DNA of 9,829 nt from an uncultured bacterium (GTDB lineage Bacteria; Pseudomonadota; Alphaproteobacteria; Rhodospirillales; Rhodospirillaceae). A program made the translations under genes and the position numbers. The notes below the pieces were generated by a model, which was not told where the DNA came from, did not search any database, and saw only the letters and a program-made list of their open reading frames with translations. Shown one piece after another: positions 6,401 through 9,829 of this stretch (position 1 is its first letter; every line of letters starts with the position of its first letter). Location: NCBI GenBank assembly GCA_903896775.1, contig CAITZE010000222.1:1-9829 (forward strand), written 5' to 3'.

Positions 6401-6446
6401 TTATGACGCGATTCCGGGCTGGATTTGGCTGCCCGGCCCGTCATAA
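6401..6446. repeat. Two-tier inverted repeat overlapping the Pho box
   Basis: Outer arms TTATGACG (6401-6408) and CGTCATAA (6439-6446) are perfect reverse complements. Inside them, CCGGGC (6414-6419) and GCCCGG (6431-6436) form a second perfect pair around an 11-nt loop. The right outer arm overlaps the first Pho unit, so the left arm is a mirrored copy of that half-site. No T-run follows on either strand, so a plain terminator is unlikely. Confidence 0.6.
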
Positions 6447-6477
6447 AAAGTTCATATGTCTGTCACAAAAGGTATGG
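6438..6477 (+). promoter_or_regulatory. Pho box (PhoB-type binding site) of pstS
   Basis: Seven-base units repeat with an exact 11-nt period: CCGTCAT (6438), AGTTCAT (6449), CTGTCAC (6460) and a weak fourth GGTATGG (6471), separated by 4-nt AT-rich spacers such as AAAA and ATGT. This is the architecture of PhoB sites (consensus CTGTCAT/CTGTCAC units). A TATTGA at 6488-6493, exactly 10 nt after the fourth unit, is a weak -10 candidate at the spacing seen in known PhoB promoters. It lies 57 nt before the pstS start, consistent with induction by phosphate starvation. Confidence 0.75.
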
Positions 6478-6533
6478 TGTCCCTCAGTATTGATGGCGTG
6501 TTCGCACTTCTTTCCACTCACTGGAGAACACCC

Positions 6534-7505
6534 ATGTTGAAACAATTCGCAGGCGCGTTGGCTGTTGCCGGTACTTTCGCCGTTGTCAGCGCTTACGCCC
6601 TGGACGTCGACCCGTCCTTGAAGGACTACCAGAAGATGTCGGGCGTGACCGGCAGCCTGAAGTCGGTCGGCTCCGACACTCTTAATAACGTCATGTCGCT
6701 GTGGGCCGAGAGCTTCAACAAGCAATACCCGAGCGTGAAGATCGAAATCGAAGGCAAGGGATCGGGCACCGCCCCGCCGGCGCTGATCTCCGGCGCTGCT
6801 CAGTTCGGCCCGATGTCGCGCCCGATGAAGGCCGGCGAGAACGACGACTTTGAAAAGAAGTACGGCTACAAGCCGACCGGTATCCGCGTTGCCGTGGACT
6901 CGCTCGCCGTGTTTGTCAACAAAGACAACCCGATCAAGTGCCTGTCGCTCTCGCAGCTTGACTCCATGTTCTCCAAGACCCGCAAGAAGGGCGGCAAGGA
7001 AGACATCAAGACCTGGAGCCAGGTCGGTGTCACCGGCGAATGGGCCAACAAGCCGATCTCGCTCTATGGTCGTAACTCCGCTTCGGGCACCTACGGCTAC
7101 TTCAAAGAAGTCGCCATGGGCGACGGCGACTATAAAGACAGCGTCAAAGAACAGGCCGGTTCGTCGGCCGTGGTTCAGGGCATTGCCTCGGACAAGTTCG
7201 CCATCGGTTATTCGGGCGTCGGCTACAAAACCGCTGACGTGCGCACCGTGCCGATCTCGGCCAAGGATGACGGCAAATGCTTCGACGCCACGTCGGACAA
7301 TGCCTATGCCGGTGATTATCCCATCACGCGCTTCCTCTACGTCTACTTGAACCGCAAGCCGGGCGCGGCACTTGAGCCGCTGCGCGCTGAGTTCGTGAAG
7401 TTCATCTACTCCAAGCAAGGCCAGATGGGCGTGTTGAAGGACGGCTTCTATCCGATCCCCAGCGCTGTGGCCGCGCAGGACATGAAGATGGTCGGCGTAG
7501 AATAA
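6534..7505 (+). CDS. pstS: Phosphate ABC transporter, periplasmic binding protein PstS
   Basis: PstS captures inorganic phosphate in the periplasm and delivers it to the PstC-PstA-PstB importer. The 323-residue precursor has a signal peptide MLKQFAGALAVAGTFAVVSAYA with cleavage near residue 22. The mature part shows SVGSDTLNNVM (44-54), the anion-binding loop EGKGSGTAPPALISGAAQFG (73-92), MSRPM (94-98), and GRNSASGTYGYF (179-190), whose Arg, Ser and Thr groups contact phosphate in the family. Cys136 and Cys249 are the only cysteines. The start at 6534 is chosen because GGAGA (6523-6527) is correctly spaced and the signal peptide begins there; the longer frame from 6456 starts inside the Pho box and is not credible. 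Codon use is strongly biased (AAG, GGC, TCG, ATC), as expected for an abundant protein. Two hairpins separate it from pstC. Confidence 0.93.
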   Translation: MLKQFAGALAVAGTFAVVSAYALDVDPSLKDYQKMSGVTGSLKSVGSDTLNNVMSLWAESFNKQYPSVKIEIEGKGSGTAPPALISGAAQFGPMSRPMKAGENDDFEKKYGYKPTGIRVAVDSLAVFVNKDNPIKCLSLSQLDSMFSKTRKKGGKEDIKTWSQVGVTGEWANKPISLYGRNSASGTYGYFKEVAMGDGDYKDSVKEQAGSSAVVQGIASDKFAIGYSGVGYKTADVRTVPISAKDDGKCFDATSDNAYAGDYPITRFLYVYLNRKPGAALEPLRAEFVKFIYSKQGQMGVLKDGFYPIPSAVAAQDMKMVGVE

Positions 7506-7530
7506 CGCCGATCCTCTGATCGAAACGTAG

Positions 7531-7560
7531 TGGCGCCGGCGGCCTATCATGCCGGCGCCA
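7531..7560 (+). terminator. Strong hairpin after pstS
   Basis: TGGCGCCGGC (7531-7540) and GCCGGCGCCA (7551-7560) are perfect 10-bp arms around a 10-nt loop, 25 nt after the pstS stop. No T-run follows directly, so it is more likely an mRNA-stabilising or transcription-pausing stem that protects the pstS message than a full terminator. Confidence 0.6.
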
Positions 7561-7566
7561 TCACGT

Positions 7567-7595
7567 CTTCGTGTCGTAAGACACGGGAAGTTTTT
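7567..7595 (+). terminator. Intrinsic-terminator-like hairpin between pstS and pstC
   Basis: CTTCGTGTC (7567-7575) pairs with GACACGGGAAG (7580-7590) with a two-base GG bulge, closing a GTAA loop that reads as a GNRA tetraloop in RNA, and is followed at once by TTTTT (7591-7595). This is the form of a weak rho-independent terminator. Partial read-through would give more PstS than permease, a common arrangement for binding-protein-dependent importers. Confidence 0.6.
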
Positions 7596-7632
7596 AAGTT
7601 TATCGGCTTTTCAGGTTTCTGAAGATCAACCC

Positions 7633-9829
7633 ATGACCCCACCCGCCGAATCAGCCGCCGCGTCCTCCTCCAAACCGAGCGCGGCCCCTCGCCAACGCAG
7701 GTCCATGAAGACCTCGAAGGCTGTGCTGATCGCCGACAAGGTAGCCGACTGGACAATCCGTATCGGCGGCCTTGGCGTCATTGCCGCCGTCTTCGGCATC
7801 ATGATGTTCTTGGGCCTCGTGGTTGTTCCGCTGTTCACCGGTGCATCGGTTCAAGGTGCGCGGATGTCCGATGGTGTTGCCGGCGGCCGTCCGCTGATGG
7901 AAATCGTCGACGAATATAAAACGGTGAGTGTTTCTATCGACGAAGCCGGCGCGGTTCATGCCGTGCATATCAAGACCGGGGCCGCGCTCGATGTCGCGCC
8001 GCTGGATCTTGGCGGCAAGACGCTGACGGCCTTCGCGCGCACGCCGAGCGGGCGCGATGTGGCTTATGGTTTCTCCGACGGGTCTTTGCGCCTCGCCACC
8101 GTGAAAGTCGGCGGCGCGGTCATCAACACCGCCGATGTGCCCGCCGACGTGAAGAAACTTTCGCCTGAAGATTCCACCGACGGCAAAGCGATCTACGCCG
8201 CCGTCAGCGCCGACCAGACGCGCCGCGTCTCGGTCGAGCTTGAACTGGGCCCCACGCAACAGGTGGCGCCGGAAGGCACCGCCATTGTCGCCGCCGACTA
8301 CCGACTTGGCGGTTCTGCCGAACGTCCGACGATCTCCTTCGTCACCGTCGATGCCGCAGGTGTCGGCCGTTTGAGTCGCAGTGAATCCAAGACCAACATG
8401 ATGACCGGCGTGACCACAACCGCGCTGACATCCTCCGAGCTGCCCGGCCTGCCCAAAGGCGTGGTGGTGCGCAACGTGCTGATGACCGACCGCGCCGATC
8501 AGGTTTATGTGATCGATGCCGGCGGCATGGTTTACCGCTATGACAGCCGCGAATTTGAATCACCCGTCTTGGCCGAAACCATCGACCTTCTGCCCGGCGA
8601 TGTGACCGTCGGCGCGGTGGGCTTTTTGATCGGCGAGCAGTCGTTCGTCGTGGCCGGCTCCGACGGTTCCGTGAACGTGTTCTTCCGCCTGCAAGATCCA
8701 GCCGCCAAAACCACCGACGGCTACGTCATGACCAAGGCCCATGCGCTGGAAGCGCATAAGGCCGCCGTCGTTGCCATGGATGTCAGCCAGCGCGGCAAGA
8801 TGTTCATCACCGCCGATGCCAACGGCGAAGTATGGCTGCGTCATTCCACCAGCGAACAGGTGCTGCTGAAGCTGAAGCCCGCGCAAGGCAAGCCCAACTA
8901 CCGCGCCATCGCGCTGGCGCCGCGCGAGAACGGCGTGCTGGCCGTAGCCGACGACGGCAAGGTTTACGCCTGGGACATTTCCGCGCCGCATCCTGAGACC
9001 ACGCTGCAGACGATTTTCGGCAAGGTCTGGTACGAGGGTTACCCTGAGCCGGGTTACACCTGGCAGTCGTCTTCGGGCACCGATGCTTTCGAGCCCAAGT
9101 TCTCGCTGGTGCCCTTGATTTTCGGCACGCTGAAAGCCACGTTCTACTCGCTGCTGTTCGCGATCCCGATTGCGCTGGGCGCTGCGATCTACACCTCCGA
9201 ATTCGTGCATCACAAAGTACGCGCGGTGGTGAAGCCGACCATGGAATTGATGGCGTCGTTGCCGTCCGTCGTGTTGGGCTTCATCGCGGCCTTGATCCTG
9301 GCGCCGATTGTGGAAACCTGGATCGCGGCGATTTTCTTGGCTTTCATCGTCATTCCGGCGGGGCTCTTCTTCAGCGCCTATCTGTGGCAGCTGCTGCCCG
9401 GACCGGTTGCGCAACGCTACGGCGGCTTGCCGAAGTTCGTATTGATTTTCCTTTCGCTGATCCTGTTCAGCTATGTGGCCTTCCTGGGCGCGCCGGCCTT
9501 TGAAGCGATTTTCTTCGCAGGTGACCTTAAGGCTTGGGCCAACGGCACCGTCGGCTCCAGCTTGCCTTTCACCGCCATGATCGCGTTCCCCTTTGTTTTC
9601 CTTGCGATCTATCTTGGCGGCAACGATATGGTCACGCGCCATCTCGGTTTCATCCTGCGCGGCGAAGATCGCACACGCGCGGGCCTCACCGAAATCGCAC
9701 GTTGGATCGTCACTCTTCTGATCGCCGGCGTGTTCAGCTACTTGCTGGCCATAGCGCTGGTGACCATGGGCCTCGATCCGCGCGGCGGATTGGTCTCCAC
9801 TTACGTTCAGCGCAATACGCTGGTGGTCG
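7633..9829 (+). CDS. pstC: Phosphate ABC transporter permease PstC, long form with propeller-like insertion (3' end outside window)
   Basis: The 732 visible codons have no stop before the window end. A basic N-terminus (QRRSMKTSK) precedes a membrane helix at about residues 43-68. Residues 70-485 are soluble and predicted periplasmic. They contain WD40-like strands: VVAGSDGSVNVFFRL (339-353), AVVAMDVSQRGKMFITADANG (from 378) and RAIALAPRENGVLAVADDGK (from 424), ending in VYAWDIS. The permease core follows: FSLVPLIFGTLKATFYSLLF (490-509), YTSEFV and ELMASLPSVVLGFIAALILA (538-557). Further helices lie at about 563-585, 601-620, 646-661 and 691-712. The visible end, YVQRNTLVV, matches the segment just before the cytoplasmic ABC-contacting loop. 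PstC forms the membrane channel with PstA; ordinary PstC has about 300-340 residues, so this is the extended type, also known from Pseudomonas and Vibrio from memory. The ribosome binding site (GAAGA near 7621) is weak. pstA and pstB are expected beyond the window. Confidence 0.87.
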   Translation, partial: MTPPAESAAASSSKPSAAPRQRRSMKTSKAVLIADKVADWTIRIGGLGVIAAVFGIMMFLGLVVVPLFTGASVQGARMSDGVAGGRPLMEIVDEYKTVSVSIDEAGAVHAVHIKTGAALDVAPLDLGGKTLTAFARTPSGRDVAYGFSDGSLRLATVKVGGAVINTADVPADVKKLSPEDSTDGKAIYAAVSADQTRRVSVELELGPTQQVAPEGTAIVAADYRLGGSAERPTISFVTVDAAGVGRLSRSESKTNMMTGVTTTALTSSELPGLPKGVVVRNVLMTDRADQVYVIDAGGMVYRYDSREFESPVLAETIDLLPGDVTVGAVGFLIGEQSFVVAGSDGSVNVFFRLQDPAAKTTDGYVMTKAHALEAHKAAVVAMDVSQRGKMFITADANGEVWLRHSTSEQVLLKLKPAQGKPNYRAIALAPRENGVLAVADDGKVYAWDISAPHPETTLQTIFGKVWYEGYPEPGYTWQSSSGTDAFEPKFSLVPLIFGTLKATFYSLLFAIPIALGAAIYTSEFVHHKVRAVVKPTMELMASLPSVVLGFIAALILAPIVETWIAAIFLAFIVIPAGLFFSAYLWQLLPGPVAQRYGGLPKFVLIFLSLILFSYVAFLGAPAFEAIFFAGDLKAWANGTVGSSLPFTAMIAFPFVFLAIYLGGNDMVTRHLGFILRGEDRTRAGLTEIARWIVTLLIAGVFSYLLAIALVTMGLDPRGGLVSTYVQRNTLVV

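Noticed and set aside
6441..7550. A 369-codon open frame on the minus strand opposite pstS
   Set aside because: It is the antisense shadow of a gene with strongly biased codons. Its His/Arg/Gly-rich product matches no family, and pstS is certain on the plus strand.
8560..9642. A 360-codon open frame on the minus strand opposite pstC
   Set aside because: The product is an Arg/Gln/His-rich low-complexity antisense shadow; the plus-strand translation gives clear permease helices and motifs.

Overview
The window looks like a piece of a GC-rich alphaproteobacterial chromosome. It has short intergenic gaps, several GTG starts, a C-terminal 17 kDa surface-antigen-type domain, an ArsR/SRPBCC regulator pair of a kind common in Alphaproteobacteria, and an extended PstC permease next to PstS. 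Genus and order cannot be fixed from the sequence alone.

Layout: (1) Positions 1-38 hold the last codons of an unidentified gene, followed by rpe (ribulose-phosphate 3-epimerase). (2) Positions 709-918 encode a small two-helix membrane protein that is clearly AT-richer than its surroundings. (3) selO (protein AMPylase) follows; its conserved N-terminus is split by an apparent one-base frameshift in a T5 run at 967-971. It is followed after 4 nt by arsC (LMW-phosphatase-type arsenate reductase) and then a DHA2/MdtD-like MFS exporter. (4) A structured palindromic intergenic repeat at 4388-4480 separates this block from an ArsR-type repressor, which overlaps an AHSA1/SRPBCC protein by ATGA. A perfect palindromic operator candidate sits at the repressor's start. 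(5) Convergent to that pair, only 6 nt away, is a secreted Pro/Ala/Ser-rich protein on the minus strand. It carries five spaced Trp motifs (G-I-x-W-N-D) and a C-terminal antigen-like domain. (6) A roughly 540-nt intergenic region leads to the phosphate uptake genes. It holds a perfect TATAAT hexamer, a two-tier inverted repeat and an 11-nt-periodic Pho box upstream of pstS. (7) pstS is followed by two hairpins, the second with the form of an intrinsic terminator, and then by a long pstC that runs off the window end. This PstC has about 420 extra residues, predicted periplasmic and propeller-like, between its first helix and the permease core.

Functional reading: the right third is the start of a PhoB-type regulated high-affinity phosphate uptake operon (pstS-pstC and presumably pstA-pstB beyond the window), with hairpins that could lower permease expression relative to the binding protein. 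The middle is a set of small stress and efflux units (SelO redox-linked AMPylation, ArsC plus MFS exporter, ArsR-SRPBCC) that are adjacent but not obviously one pathway. I see no CRISPR array, tRNA, rRNA, transposase or phage gene. No wholly new system stands out. The best leads are the Trp-motif secreted protein, the long PstC, the selO frameshift and the regulatory palindromes.
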